DNA from: an uncultured Bacteroidales bacterium
GTDB taxonomy: Bacteria; Bacteroidota; Bacteroidia; Bacteroidales; F082
Direction of reading: 5' to 3'
NCBI GenBank assembly: GCA_946185535.1
Contig: CAMHJX010000009.1
Coordinates: forward strand, 1 to 64,000
Length of the DNA stretch: 64,000 nt
In this document: piece after piece, positions 8,571 to 16,568 of the stretch
How the letters are laid out: the number at the start of each line of letters is the position of its first letter
How positions within the stretch are numbered: the first letter of the stretch is position 1
Notes under the pieces: model-generated
What the model saw: only the letters and a program-made list of their open reading frames with translations
What the model was told of the DNA's origin: nothing
The model's database searches: none
Program-made: the position numbers and the translations under genes

Positions 8571-8646
8571 GCTCAAAGATGAACAGAAGCGGCGAAAGGG
8601 TTAGCCAGGAAAGTGACAAAGCTATTACTTTAAGAAACGTTCTCAT
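8566..8646 (-). pseudogene. Signal-peptide-like stub ending at repeat D
   Basis: A 26-codon frame, MRTFLKVIALSLSWLTLSPL followed by LFIFEL, reads like an export signal and stops exactly at the repeat border. It is probably the 5' end of a gene interrupted by the repeat. The rest of 8571-8758 shows nothing recognisable. Confidence 0.25.
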
Positions 8647-8758
8647 TGTCTTATTGGTTTTTCGTTTGCTTCAATACATCCCACTTGTCGTAACTCTCCA
8701 CTAATTACTAGTTAAACCTACATTCTTACTTTTTTTGAATTAGTTTTGATTCGCAATA

Positions 8759-10114
8759 TTAATATGGTTCGAAATAATCCCACTCGTTATCTTCAGAATC
8801 ATCAAGAAACCCCTTGGCTTCTACCTTGATTTCTACTGGGAAAGTTTCTCTGGCAAGATCAATTAAGCGTTCCCAGCTTCGGTTTCGGTATTCTCTAAAA
8901 CGGTCGCCAAATTGTTGCAAGGCAATCTTTTGGTCGGGCTCCTCCGATAAAAATGATGGTATGTTTTGTTGAAGATATTTGTTCCATGCAATGAATTTAA
9001 CCACAGTGTTTGTGTTTCCTGTTTGTATTAACAGTTGAATACGTCCTTTCAAATCTGACAGGAAATACAATGTCGGTTTGTAGTTGAGCAACAACTTTAT
9101 GTATTTATCAGGGTTGTTATAAAAATCAGCACAGTCAAATGCGGTACGACTATAGTGATTATAGTTGTCCACTGCATATATCCATGGTTTATAATTGCGA
9201 TTCAAAAGTCGTTTGACACGCCCGAACAAGAGGCTTTCAGCTTCGTCGTCATTAAGACGCATGTGTGTGTTTGCCAATACTTGGTAGTACTGTATTTGAG
9301 ACAATCTGCTTTTGTCGATGTTAAAGCCCTCCTCTTTGGCAAGGCGCATACAAAGAAATTGGTAATCGGCCTTCCCCAACTCTTCTTGATGCATCAAAAC
9401 ATAATCCAGAGGAAATCTGTGCATAATGACCCTAGCACATTCAGGTTCACCATAAGACAGCCATGCTTTCTCGACATCGGGCATAATGGCATCATCCCAC
9501 CAATTATTCAGTAATATGTCTAACCAGTCCCTCTTATGTAATGATTTTGCAGATAAGACAGCCTTTATAATTTGGATTTGACATGGCAGAGATTGCCCCC
9601 AGAAACGCATTTCGAGAAAGACAGAAGCATCACTTCTTTCCTGGTTGTCGTTAGACTGAAGTTTGTCCATCAGTTGTTTTATTGGATATTGTTCCTCTTC
9701 TGGTGTTACAATGATGGTTTTTTCATCTGGTTTCACTGGAATAATCCTGCCAAATGATATAGTGGTAGTCCTTTCAATGTAGTTTTTTTCAACAAACTCA
9801 GGCTCACTTTTTAGCAGCTTGTTCAAAACACTAATGGCACGTGTCGGGTTTTCCTCATACAAGCTATAGAACTGGGCATTCAAACTATCTGTGCCAAATT
9901 CTTGATGCACTAACGCATCGGGTAGGTATCTTAGGATGCAGAGCTCATCCATAATGATGAAATCCTGTTCGTTAAGTTCAATCCCATCAAGCCTTTTATT
10001 TAGTGCTTCAGCTATTTCTAACTCTTTTATTCTTTGATCATCATCGCTGAGAAGTGAAAGCTCATCTCTAAGCGTTTTGGCAATGTCATTGAATTGTACA
10101 GTGTCGTTTGGCAT
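8759..10114 (-). CDS. Uncharacterised 451-residue protein
   Basis: I do not recognise this family. The sequence is soluble with no signal peptide or membrane segment. It is rich in acidic and aromatic residues and looks mostly helical, with possible helical repeats (for example ERLIDLARE, DWLDILLNNWWDDAIMPDVE). It ends in an acidic aromatic tail, DDSEDNEWDYFEPY. It is the last gene of the minus-strand block, 45 bp after the ExoX-C-like gene, and probably cotranscribed with it. Its AT-rich codon use matches the retron genes and not the core genes. Confidence 0.7.
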   Translation of the reverse strand: MPNDTVQFNDIAKTLRDELSLLSDDDQRIKELEIAEALNKRLDGIELNEQDFIIMDELCILRYLPDALVHQEFGTDSLNAQFYSLYEENPTRAISVLNKLLKSEPEFVEKNYIERTTTISFGRIIPVKPDEKTIIVTPEEEQYPIKQLMDKLQSNDNQERSDASVFLEMRFWGQSLPCQIQIIKAVLSAKSLHKRDWLDILLNNWWDDAIMPDVEKAWLSYGEPECARVIMHRFPLDYVLMHQEELGKADYQFLCMRLAKEEGFNIDKSRLSQIQYYQVLANTHMRLNDDEAESLLFGRVKRLLNRNYKPWIYAVDNYNHYSRTAFDCADFYNNPDKYIKLLLNYKPTLYFLSDLKGRIQLLIQTGNTNTVVKFIAWNKYLQQNIPSFLSEEPDQKIALQQFGDRFREYRNRSWERLIDLARETFPVEIKVEAKGFLDDSEDNEWDYFEPY

Positions 10115-10159
10115 TTTATTGTTTTTGAAAGTGTTTTACGTTTGATGGCTAATGCATAT

Positions 10160-10525
10160 CTAATACCCTAAAAAACTATAATCTCCGTCAAATCCATCTG
10201 GCATATCACCATATTGGCCGTCTGTCATGGCATACCAATTGTCTTCCTTGGAATCCATTCTATCTTGTTCGTCGTAATGATTACGTTGGAATTCGCCATA
10301 CAAAGAATTGTCGATGAACCGTTCCAGTTTTTCAGCGTTGATTTCCAATAAACCATCTGGCAAGTCCAATTCTGATACCACATCTTCGCTGAAAGCAATG
10401 TTGTCAATATTCTCAATCATCCATTCGATGTACGAAGGATTTTCATCAGCAACTTGTCCAATGGTTTCGCCATGGTATTTACCGAAATTCATTCTGCTGT
10501 AAAGGCTTAATATTTGGTTTTTCAT
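10160..10525 (-). CDS. Small acidic protein with ExoX-C-like motif
   Basis: The N-terminal part carries MNFGKYHGETIGQVADENPS and continues YIEWMIENI, the FGKYxGxTIxxVxxxxPxYIxWxxxN pattern of the small domain found at the C terminus of exonuclease X-like proteins. The remaining about 75 residues are acidic and of unknown function. There is no catalytic exonuclease domain, so it may bind nucleic acid or a partner. A second protein of the same design is at 47501-47932. It has its own -7 element at 10546-10553 and precedes the 451-residue gene. Confidence 0.7.
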   Translation of the reverse strand: MKNQILSLYSRMNFGKYHGETIGQVADENPSYIEWMIENIDNIAFSEDVVSELDLPDGLLEINAEKLERFIDNSLYGEFQRNHYDEQDRMDSKEDNWYAMTDGQYGDMPDGFDGDYSFLGY

Positions 10526-10545
10526 CTGTTTGTTTAATTACGTTG

Positions 10546-10553
10546 CAAAGATA
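10546..10553 (-). promoter_or_regulatory. -7 element before the ExoX-C-like gene
   Basis: TATCTTTG on the minus strand, about 20 bp before the ATG, so the last two genes of the block can be expressed separately from the helicase gene. Confidence 0.6.
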
Positions 10554-10602
10554 ATTAGCACTTGCGCAAAAGAACCGCACAAACATAATAAACTGATTTT
10601 TA

Positions 10603-12471
10603 TCATGTCCACTCTGAAGAATACTTTGAGCCGAAGGTTTTATATCTACTATTGTTATTTAAGACTATCAAATTACATCTTGTTCTTGTTATTGCCGTAT
10701 ACACCAAAGAATCAAGATTATCAGCGCTAGAAAGGTCTTCCTCGCCGTCGAAATTAATCTTAAAAACATAGTCTTCTGGAATATAGATAACGACATTTTG
10801 AGACTCCCAGCCCTTGAATGAATAAATAGTACACATTTTCAATCGTCCATCACCCATCCAGAAAGACTTTTTATGGCGTCTTCTGTCATTATAATCCAAA
10901 CCAAAAACATGATTTATATGGATGCCGTTATTTTCAAAGAAACCGACCACATCAAGACCCAATTTATGATTTGGGAATAACACCACCGTATCAGATGGGT
11001 GAAATCCTTTGTCTTTTAACAACCCATATATTGAATACACTTCCGTCGTCAATTGACTCTCATCAATGTTTTTCCAGATTATATGTTCATAATCTATAAG
11101 CATAAGGTTATCTTCAGCTTTTTTAAGCTTTAATTCAGACTTTAAGCCAAATTTGTCTGCGAATTCTATTGCCATATCGGCAACAATTGGCGGCAACCTG
11201 AACGAAATCGTCAAATCAATATAATCTCCAAATTTCTCCAAACCTCTTCTATTCTGCCTTTTATCTAACCACAATAAATCTCTTTCATAGACATTTTGGT
11301 TTTTATCACAAACTACAACCAATTCATCTCTTTGAGCAATAAAATAAGAGTTCAATAAATCATACCATTCGTATTCAAAATCTTGCCCTTCGTCAATTAA
11401 TATTGCATCGTATTTTTGATACTTATGGTGTTTGTTGCAATTAATAGCATAAGCCACGGCACTTGGAACAATAACTTTAAAGAACCTTTCTCCTCCCTCA
11501 TCATTATTATTTGTTGGCCATTTCATTTCATATTCATTTAATATATCCTTACAAAACCCATGAAAATGGTCAAATTTAATTTTGTCCCAGTAAAAACCAA
11601 AAGGAGCTCTTGCTATCATATCTTTAATAAAATGCCATAAAGTTATATTAAATGTAACAATTAGTACATTAAAACCTTGAGATGCGAGTTTAGCAGCTCT
11701 ATAAGCAAGTGCTTGAGTTTTGCCACTGCCAGCAGTTCCTCTGACTCTAAAATGACCACTTTGAGGTTCTGCTATCCTGTTTTGGTTGCCTTTTAGTTTA
11801 AGTACAGTGCCCTGTTCAATACTATGGTAGGGCGGTTTAAGCCAAAATATTATTTCCTCATTCCATTCTTTCTTCCAATAATAACTGTTGGATCGTCTAA
11901 CATCGGGGACAATTTCAGATATGTGATCATCACTTAATGAATCATGTCCGAACATTGGATAATAGGGTGGCTTTCCTTGCGGAAAAAACAAAGATTCACA
12001 TTCCTTTGTTGTTGAATTATGGAAGTAAACACCGGTTTTGATTAATCCAAAAAAACTTTTATTCCCATCTATGGCTTCACCAATTAAGGGAATCAATTGG
12101 CCAATGAGAACTTCTCTGTAATGCTCAACTTGTTTAATTGGAGATAGTATAACATTTGAACCCGCTTGATTCTTAACTCGAACGTTTCCATGAACATCTA
12201 TTTCATAAGAATTCAAATGCCAATCCTTAACTTCATAGATAACCATGCCAACTTGTGGGTTGAAAATAACCACATCGGGTCTAGTCCCGTTAAGATATGG
12301 TTGTGCAAAAATAAGCCATCCTTTGTAATCTTTCAAATGATCTCCCTCTTTCCAAGCACTATCTTTAGGAAGCTTTTTGTCCAAGAACTCAATCAAAGCA
12401 CGTTCACCCTCTGTCAATGGATTGTGCATCGAGTTCAATTGTTCCCAATTTGGATATATACGATTAGACAT
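10603..12471 (-). CDS. NERD-domain UvrD/Rep-like helicase
   Basis: About 622 residues. The N-terminal NERD nuclease-related domain is seen in LNGTRPDVVIFNPQVGMVIY followed by EVKDWHL (about 65-95). A superfamily 1 helicase core follows: Walker A RGTAGSGKTQALAYRAA (about 250), motif II LIDEGQDFEYEW (about 355), motif III-like VVVCDKNQNVYERD, and C-terminal motifs YSFKGWESQNVVIY and VYTAITRTRCNLIVLN. Such proteins are common in bacterial defence islands and are presumed to act on foreign DNA. ATG 12471 is preferred. A TTG at 12492 would add seven residues and lies nearer an AAGGAG. It follows the retron partner gene by 53 bp. Confidence 0.85.
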   Translation of the reverse strand: MSNRIYPNWEQLNSMHNPLTEGERALIEFLDKKLPKDSAWKEGDHLKDYKGWLIFAQPYLNGTRPDVVIFNPQVGMVIYEVKDWHLNSYEIDVHGNVRVKNQAGSNVILSPIKQVEHYREVLIGQLIPLIGEAIDGNKSFFGLIKTGVYFHNSTTKECESLFFPQGKPPYYPMFGHDSLSDDHISEIVPDVRRSNSYYWKKEWNEEIIFWLKPPYHSIEQGTVLKLKGNQNRIAEPQSGHFRVRGTAGSGKTQALAYRAAKLASQGFNVLIVTFNITLWHFIKDMIARAPFGFYWDKIKFDHFHGFCKDILNEYEMKWPTNNNDEGGERFFKVIVPSAVAYAINCNKHHKYQKYDAILIDEGQDFEYEWYDLLNSYFIAQRDELVVVCDKNQNVYERDLLWLDKRQNRRGLEKFGDYIDLTISFRLPPIVADMAIEFADKFGLKSELKLKKAEDNLMLIDYEHIIWKNIDESQLTTEVYSIYGLLKDKGFHPSDTVVLFPNHKLGLDVVGFFENNGIHINHVFGLDYNDRRRHKKSFWMGDGRLKMCTIYSFKGWESQNVVIYIPEDYVFKINFDGEEDLSSADNLDSLVYTAITRTRCNLIVLNNNSRYKTFGSKYSSEWT

Positions 12472-12518
12472 TATGGATATGATTAAGTTCAACCAAATAG
12501 TATTCTCCTTAATATTGG

Positions 12519-12544
12519 CAAGTATTAGACGCGTCTAATACTTG
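12519..12544. repeat. Perfect 26-bp palindrome at the stop of the retron partner gene
   Basis: CAAGTATTAGACG is followed immediately by its exact reverse complement. The element covers the last codons and TAA stop of the 12525-13502 gene and ends about 50 bp before the helicase ATG. With no spacer it is more like a protein-binding dyad or a processing signal than a standard terminator, and no U-tract follows. Confidence 0.85.
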
Positions 12545-13502
12545 TGATTTCTTTTGTAACCCCATCCCTTTCAATCATAACTCCATCCCCTTTCTCTAAC
12601 AGTTTTACCTTATACCATAATTTCACGTTTTTTCCACTATCTATCACAAACACATCACCATTTTCAGGCTTAATGTATAATTGGCCTGGGAGTTTACTAG
12701 ACACAATGCCCTTTTCTTCTTGCTTTGACATGAATTGACTTATTCGCTCTACATAATCCACTAATAATCCGGTAAACTTGAGATAGTAATTGTATTTGTG
12801 AGGTAAAATGCTGTCCGTAATGGATTTTTGATATGGATTTTGTCCCACCCCTCGGTGGTTAAGGTTGCGACATTGATAAAGACTATTTAATTCACCATAC
12901 TTGCCTTCAAAAACAATTTTAGTTGTTTTTTCATTGAAATAAACAAAATACAATACAGCCCTAATTCTCTCATTAAAGAACACTTTATCGCTATTCAAAT
13001 CCAAGCTTTTCCTATTTTGATAGTCTGATTGGATGATCAGTTGTCCAATTGTTTCTATTGCATTACCATGAATATCTTTAAATGGCATACCGTCTTTATC
13101 CTTAAAACCATTTTCGTCATTCTTTTTGCTTTTGTATAAATCGATAAATTTTTGTCTTTGACATAACCAATTAGTAATGCTTTCTACTTGTTGAAATACC
13201 GCAAGACAAAAATCTCCAAAATTGTTTTGTCTTCTGTATCTTTCCATTCGACAGAAGTCATCAACCAATTGGCTTGTTATTTCAGTAATAGGGAAATACT
13301 CATAAAACCGCGTTGCTTGTTCTCGAATTACCTTCCCTATGCAATACTCATAAATTTCATCCAATTTAGAGTTGCCTCCTGTCTCTTCGAGGCCAAAACG
13401 CTTGAAAAACTCCTCAAGCAGCCACTTATTTCCTGGCTGTTTAGAGAGTTGAGCGATTTTATCTATTGTTTTTATTATGGCTTCCCGGTTATCCATAGTC
13501 AT
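12525..13502 (-). CDS. Unrecognised 325-residue retron-associated protein (candidate effector)
   Basis: The ATG overlaps the reverse transcriptase stop in an ATGA, which indicates translational coupling. The protein has no signal peptide or membrane segment and no family I can name. The N-terminal half is charged and helical (IIKTIDKIAQLSKQ...LLEEFFKRFG). A middle region contains CRNLNHRGVGQNPYQKSI, and the C-terminal about 70 residues look like a small beta domain (GQLYIKPENGDVFVIDSGKN...VMIERDGVTKEITSIRRV). By position it should be the effector or accessory protein of the retron. A catalytic motif is not obvious. Confidence 0.75.
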   Translation of the reverse strand: MTMDNREAIIKTIDKIAQLSKQPGNKWLLEEFFKRFGLEETGGNSKLDEIYEYCIGKVIREQATRFYEYFPITEITSQLVDDFCRMERYRRQNNFGDFCLAVFQQVESITNWLCQRQKFIDLYKSKKNDENGFKDKDGMPFKDIHGNAIETIGQLIIQSDYQNRKSLDLNSDKVFFNERIRAVLYFVYFNEKTTKIVFEGKYGELNSLYQCRNLNHRGVGQNPYQKSITDSILPHKYNYYLKFTGLLVDYVERISQFMSKQEEKGIVSSKLPGQLYIKPENGDVFVIDSGKNVKLWYKVKLLEKGDGVMIERDGVTKEITSIRRV

Positions 13503-14974
13503 TCTGAAGTATTTGTTTCGATGAGATTGGCAAGGTCATTCAAAACGGATAGAACCTTGCCATCATCCATCGATGGGGTTAATAGTGTTTGGGGGTTCTG
13601 TGATCCAGCCCCAAACGTTTCATTACACAGTTTCTCAAATCTATTGGCATAGGACTTATACGTAGAGTCGGTTTCACCCTTTACCATTTTGAGATACATG
13701 AGTTTTCCTGAGATAATGTTTTCTATATGATGTTCACCCTTAAATCTAAGGTTGCGTATATTAGTCTCGGCATAGTGTTTGGCAAAAATGGCTTGCGCTT
13801 CGTCATATCCTTTCACCTCCCAATTGTGAATCAAGGGACGCAATTGCTGGATATACTTACGAGAAACATTTGTTTTGGAATTCACGGTCAAGCCAGTCAC
13901 TTCTTGTCTCATTCCCCGATGACAAAGTCGCGTCTTATCCGAATTGATTTTGAGACCTTCTTCGTTCTCGATAATATTGCGCAAAGAAGTGCAAAACTTG
14001 CCATCCTCGGCAAAGACATTCTTCATGCCACTGAAAGTAATATCATCAGCATATCGAGTATATTTCAAACCGTATGCTTTAGCAAGACGAGTAAGCTTGA
14101 AATCCAACTTCTCGCAGATAATATTGGTAATTGTTGGTGAAGTTGGTGCTCCTTGGGGGAGAACCTTGTTATCTCCTTTTTGATAGCAGCACAAGTCGCT
14201 AATCAAACTCGCCACCTTTTCATTCAGACAGAATGGTTTTACCAACAATCGCTTGAACACACGACCTGAAGTAATAGAAGGAAAGAAATCCTTTAGATCA
14301 ATGTTGTAAACAAAGTTTTGGCCAAGATGCACTTGGGCGTTTGTGACAACAGACTTGCCTTTCACAAAACCCATCGCAGCGGCATTGGGATTATACACTT
14401 CTTGAAGTACGAAATTCAACGCTTGCTGGATGTTCTTTAGTTCACTGCAAGGTGCATCAATGGTGCGAAATTCTCCCTTTTTCTTTTTGGGTATTTTAAA
14501 GGTAACATAACGGCCTTTGCGAGCCATTAACTTCAAACGACCAATCGTGGTTTTTACAGCTTCCATTCCATGCAATGCCTGCAATGCCATATTCAAGACA
14601 ACGCATAAATCATCTATTCCATTCATTGAATGCCACCCCTCAACAATCTTTGCCAATTGTTGCTTGAGCTCTTCACCAGTCAGAGGATCACCTCCATATT
14701 TTGGCAATTCATCAATTTTGGAAAGGGCATTGGCTTGGGACAAAATGATTTCCTCATCCGGCACTTTTGCAGATTCAACACCTTCCAATTCCGTAACGGC
14801 AGCAGCCACTCTTGCCAGATCATCCTCAATAGGTTCAATGGCAAAGAGATTATCCTCGGCTTTTTCTGTTCCAGAAGAAACTGGTTCAGAAACCTCAGTT
14901 TTCTTTGAAGCACTGGTTTGTCCAAGCTTTTTCTTGAGGTTCTGTTTCTTTGTTATGTTCTTTTTCTTTGCCAT
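13499..14974 (-). CDS. Retron-type reverse transcriptase
   Basis: This 491-residue protein has a Lys-rich, low-complexity N-terminal extension of about 140 residues, longer than in most retron RTs. The RT domain shows the expected blocks: GEFRTIDAP (168-175), GFVKGKSVVTNAQVH (202-216) with retron motif NAxxH at 212-216, DLKDFFPSI (226-234), LPQGAPTSP (272-280), and catalytic RYADDITFSG with YADD at 308-311. Retron motif VTG is at 359-361 in EVTGLTVNSK. Retron RTs copy part of their own upstream ncRNA into branched msDNA and act in phage defence with a partner protein. A candidate ncRNA lies directly upstream and the partner gene overlaps downstream. Confidence 0.94.
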   Translation of the reverse strand: MAKKKNITKKQNLKKKLGQTSASKKTEVSEPVSSGTEKAEDNLFAIEPIEDDLARVAAAVTELEGVESAKVPDEEIILSQANALSKIDELPKYGGDPLTGEELKQQLAKIVEGWHSMNGIDDLCVVLNMALQALHGMEAVKTTIGRLKLMARKGRYVTFKIPKKKKGEFRTIDAPCSELKNIQQALNFVLQEVYNPNAAAMGFVKGKSVVTNAQVHLGQNFVYNIDLKDFFPSITSGRVFKRLLVKPFCLNEKVASLISDLCCYQKGDNKVLPQGAPTSPTITNIICEKLDFKLTRLAKAYGLKYTRYADDITFSGMKNVFAEDGKFCTSLRNIIENEEGLKINSDKTRLCHRGMRQEVTGLTVNSKTNVSRKYIQQLRPLIHNWEVKGYDEAQAIFAKHYAETNIRNLRFKGEHHIENIISGKLMYLKMVKGETDSTYKSYANRFEKLCNETFGAGSQNPQTLLTPSMDDGKVLSVLNDLANLIETNTSE

Positions 14975-15003
14975 ACCAATTATTTCAACTTATTCACTTT
15001 TCC

Positions 15004-15225
15004 ACGATTGTCACCACTTGCACCGTTCATTACTTCAGAAACAGTAATAATCTCAATAATATACAATATCATAATACATAATACATAATATCACGAATCA
15101 TAATACCATCAAGGACTAACATTTCAAATCATGCGCCGAGCACATGAGCCTGCCGATACAGCAGGCTTTGCTGTATGGCTAACCACACAGCGGGTCTAAT
15201 TCAGGGTGCTTGTGATGACAATCGT
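15004..15225 (-). ncRNA. Candidate retron msr-msd ncRNA
   Basis: Upstream of the RT gene, ACGATTGTCATCAC (15225-15212, a1) can pair with GTGGTGACAATCGT (15017-15004, a2) over 14 bp with one G-U. Directly after a1 comes AAGC, which would provide the branching G of the usual AGC. Next come two strong msr-like hairpins: CTGTGTGG-TTAG-CCATACAG and AGCCTGC-7 nt-GCAGGCT. The distal part (about 15125-15020) is AT-rich and includes three tandem TATTATG units and an ATTACT/AGTAAT hairpin, a plausible msd. a2 ends 29 bp before the RT ATG. Boundaries are hand-drawn. Confidence 0.78.
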
Positions 15226-15295
15226 TTCAAAGAACTTTAGGCGTTAGCATTTGTTTTTCGAGAGTGCTTTGCCTGTTCTCTCTCGTTTTCGTTTG

Positions 15296-15303
15296 CAAAA
15301 CTA
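15296..15303 (-). promoter_or_regulatory. Possible -7 element of the retron operon
   Basis: TAGTTTTG on the minus strand fits TAnnTTTG, about 70 bp before a1. A CGAGAG/CTCTCG hairpin (15261-15287) lies in the predicted leader. No convincing -33 element. Confidence 0.45.
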
Positions 15304-15320
15304 CAACCCTGCCGCGCAAC

Positions 15321-16526
15321 CTATTTTCGCGAATTTTCTTTTTTCAGTTCCAACTCCCTCACCGTGCGCTCCACCACCTGTTCAAGCTGGTAGGAGGACA
15401 CGCCCAGCGGCTTGTTGATGTCGCGCAACGACCACTCCACAACGGTCTTGTCGGTCGATTTGCAGATGATCAGCCCCACGGTGGGGTTGTCGCCGTCGCC
15501 ACGCAGCAACTCGTCAACGGCGGTAACGTAGAAATTCAGCTTTCCGGCAAACTCGGGGATGTACTTCACCACTTTCAGCTCAATGACGACATAGCGGTGC
15601 TGCGGGACGTGATAGAACAACAAATCGGGGAAGAAGGTCTGTCCGCCAGGCATCTGCAACTCCATCTGTCGCCCCACATACGAAAAGCCCTTGCCCAACT
15701 CCATCAAGAAACGCGTGACATTCGACACAAGCGCATCCTCCAAGTCTTTCTCCTCATACTCCTCGCTCATTGAGAGGAAGCCGAAATGGTAAGGGTCTTT
15801 CAGTATCTCCTTGGCCAACTGGCTCTGCGGAGCCGGAAGCGTATGCTCAAAGTTGGTCACGGCTGCACCTTGGCTGCCAAAGAGGTTGGCCGCCATCTGG
15901 CTCTCGAGCCTGCTGCGACTCCAGCCTTCTTCGGTCACCTTATTGATATAGAAAATGGCTTCATCGAGAGTTTGGCATTTGGAGATAATGAGGACGTGAT
16001 GTTTCCAAGGAACTAACCCAAAGCTTTCAGGCATTTCCAATTGGTCACCAGCTTGGTGACCTTTTTCGTTTTCGTCCAACTGGCCAGCAAGTTGCTGGCC
16101 TATTTTCGGATTATCAATTTGGCCACCAAGTTGTTGGCTTTTTTCAATGTCTTCAAATTGGTCACCAGCTTGGTGACCAATTTGGTCAACGGGTTGTTGA
16201 CCTTTTATAACTCGTTCAGAATAAAATAGATACCATCGTTTCATATACTTTACATTGGTATCCGAAAAACCCGTTTCATCGGGAAACGCTTGTCGCATAT
16301 CGAGGGCAAACTGCTTCACCACACCTGCGCCCCAGCGTTCTTCTGCACGAAGCGCCACCAAATCACGGCCTACACTCCAATAAAACTCAAGCATGGCAGT
16401 GTTCACACGAACCGCCGCCTTAACTTGGCTTTGGCGGAATCGCTGCTTGATGTCGGCCATCCATTGCACATAGCCTTCATCGGCGGTCATCATGTCACGG
16501 GATACGAATGTCGGTTTGTCGCTCAT
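15321..16526 (-). CDS. DUF1016 / YhcG-type PD-(D/E)XK nuclease
   Basis: The 401-residue protein begins with the DUF1016 N-terminal helical domain (VKAAVRVNTAMLEFYWSVGRDLVALRAEERWGAGVVKQF style, about 35-100). It ends with the nuclease domain (about 240-395), where FFPDLLFYHVPQHRYVVIELKV is the D...ELK signature of PD-(D/E)XK enzymes. Between them, about residues 108-165 consist of imperfect repeats of the type GHQAGDQ/GQQLAGQ encoded by hairpin-forming DNA. The family is frequent beside restriction and other defence genes. It follows the WYL gene by 42 bp and has its own TATTTTTG (16556-16549). Confidence 0.9.
   Translation of the reverse strand: MSDKPTFVSRDMMTADEGYVQWMADIKQRFRQSQVKAAVRVNTAMLEFYWSVGRDLVALRAEERWGAGVVKQFALDMRQAFPDETGFSDTNVKYMKRWYLFYSERVIKGQQPVDQIGHQAGDQFEDIEKSQQLGGQIDNPKIGQQLAGQLDENEKGHQAGDQLEMPESFGLVPWKHHVLIISKCQTLDEAIFYINKVTEEGWSRSRLESQMAANLFGSQGAAVTNFEHTLPAPQSQLAKEILKDPYHFGFLSMSEEYEEKDLEDALVSNVTRFLMELGKGFSYVGRQMELQMPGGQTFFPDLLFYHVPQHRYVVIELKVVKYIPEFAGKLNFYVTAVDELLRGDGDNPTVGLIICKSTDKTVVEWSLRDINKPLGVSSYQLEQVVERTVRELELKKENSRK
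16042..16203. repeat. Tandem hairpin-forming coding repeats inside the DUF1016 gene
   Basis: Five palindromic units occur in about 160 bp: GGTCACCAGCTTGGTGACC (twice), GGCCAGCAAGTTGCTGGCC, GGCCACCAAGTTGTTGGC and GGTCAACGGGTTGTTGACC. All are read in the same frame. Confidence 0.8.
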
Positions 16527-16568
16527 CTTTCATGGGATTAGTGAAACGCAAAAATACAAATAAATCCT

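Noticed and set aside
13499-14974. Group II intron or diversity-generating RT
   Set aside because: No maturase or endonuclease domain, no intron RNA ends, no template/variable repeat pair; NAxxH and VTG motifs point to a retron.
15061-15115. AT-rich direct repeats upstream of the RT as a CRISPR or iteron array
   Set aside because: Units are only 7 nt with no spacers and lie between a1 and a2, so they are better read as part of the msd.
15111-15250. GCTAAC (about 15245) and GTTAGT (about 15118) as the a1/a2 pair
   Set aside because: Only 5-6 bp and it would leave the AT-rich part and the 14-bp complementary pair unexplained.
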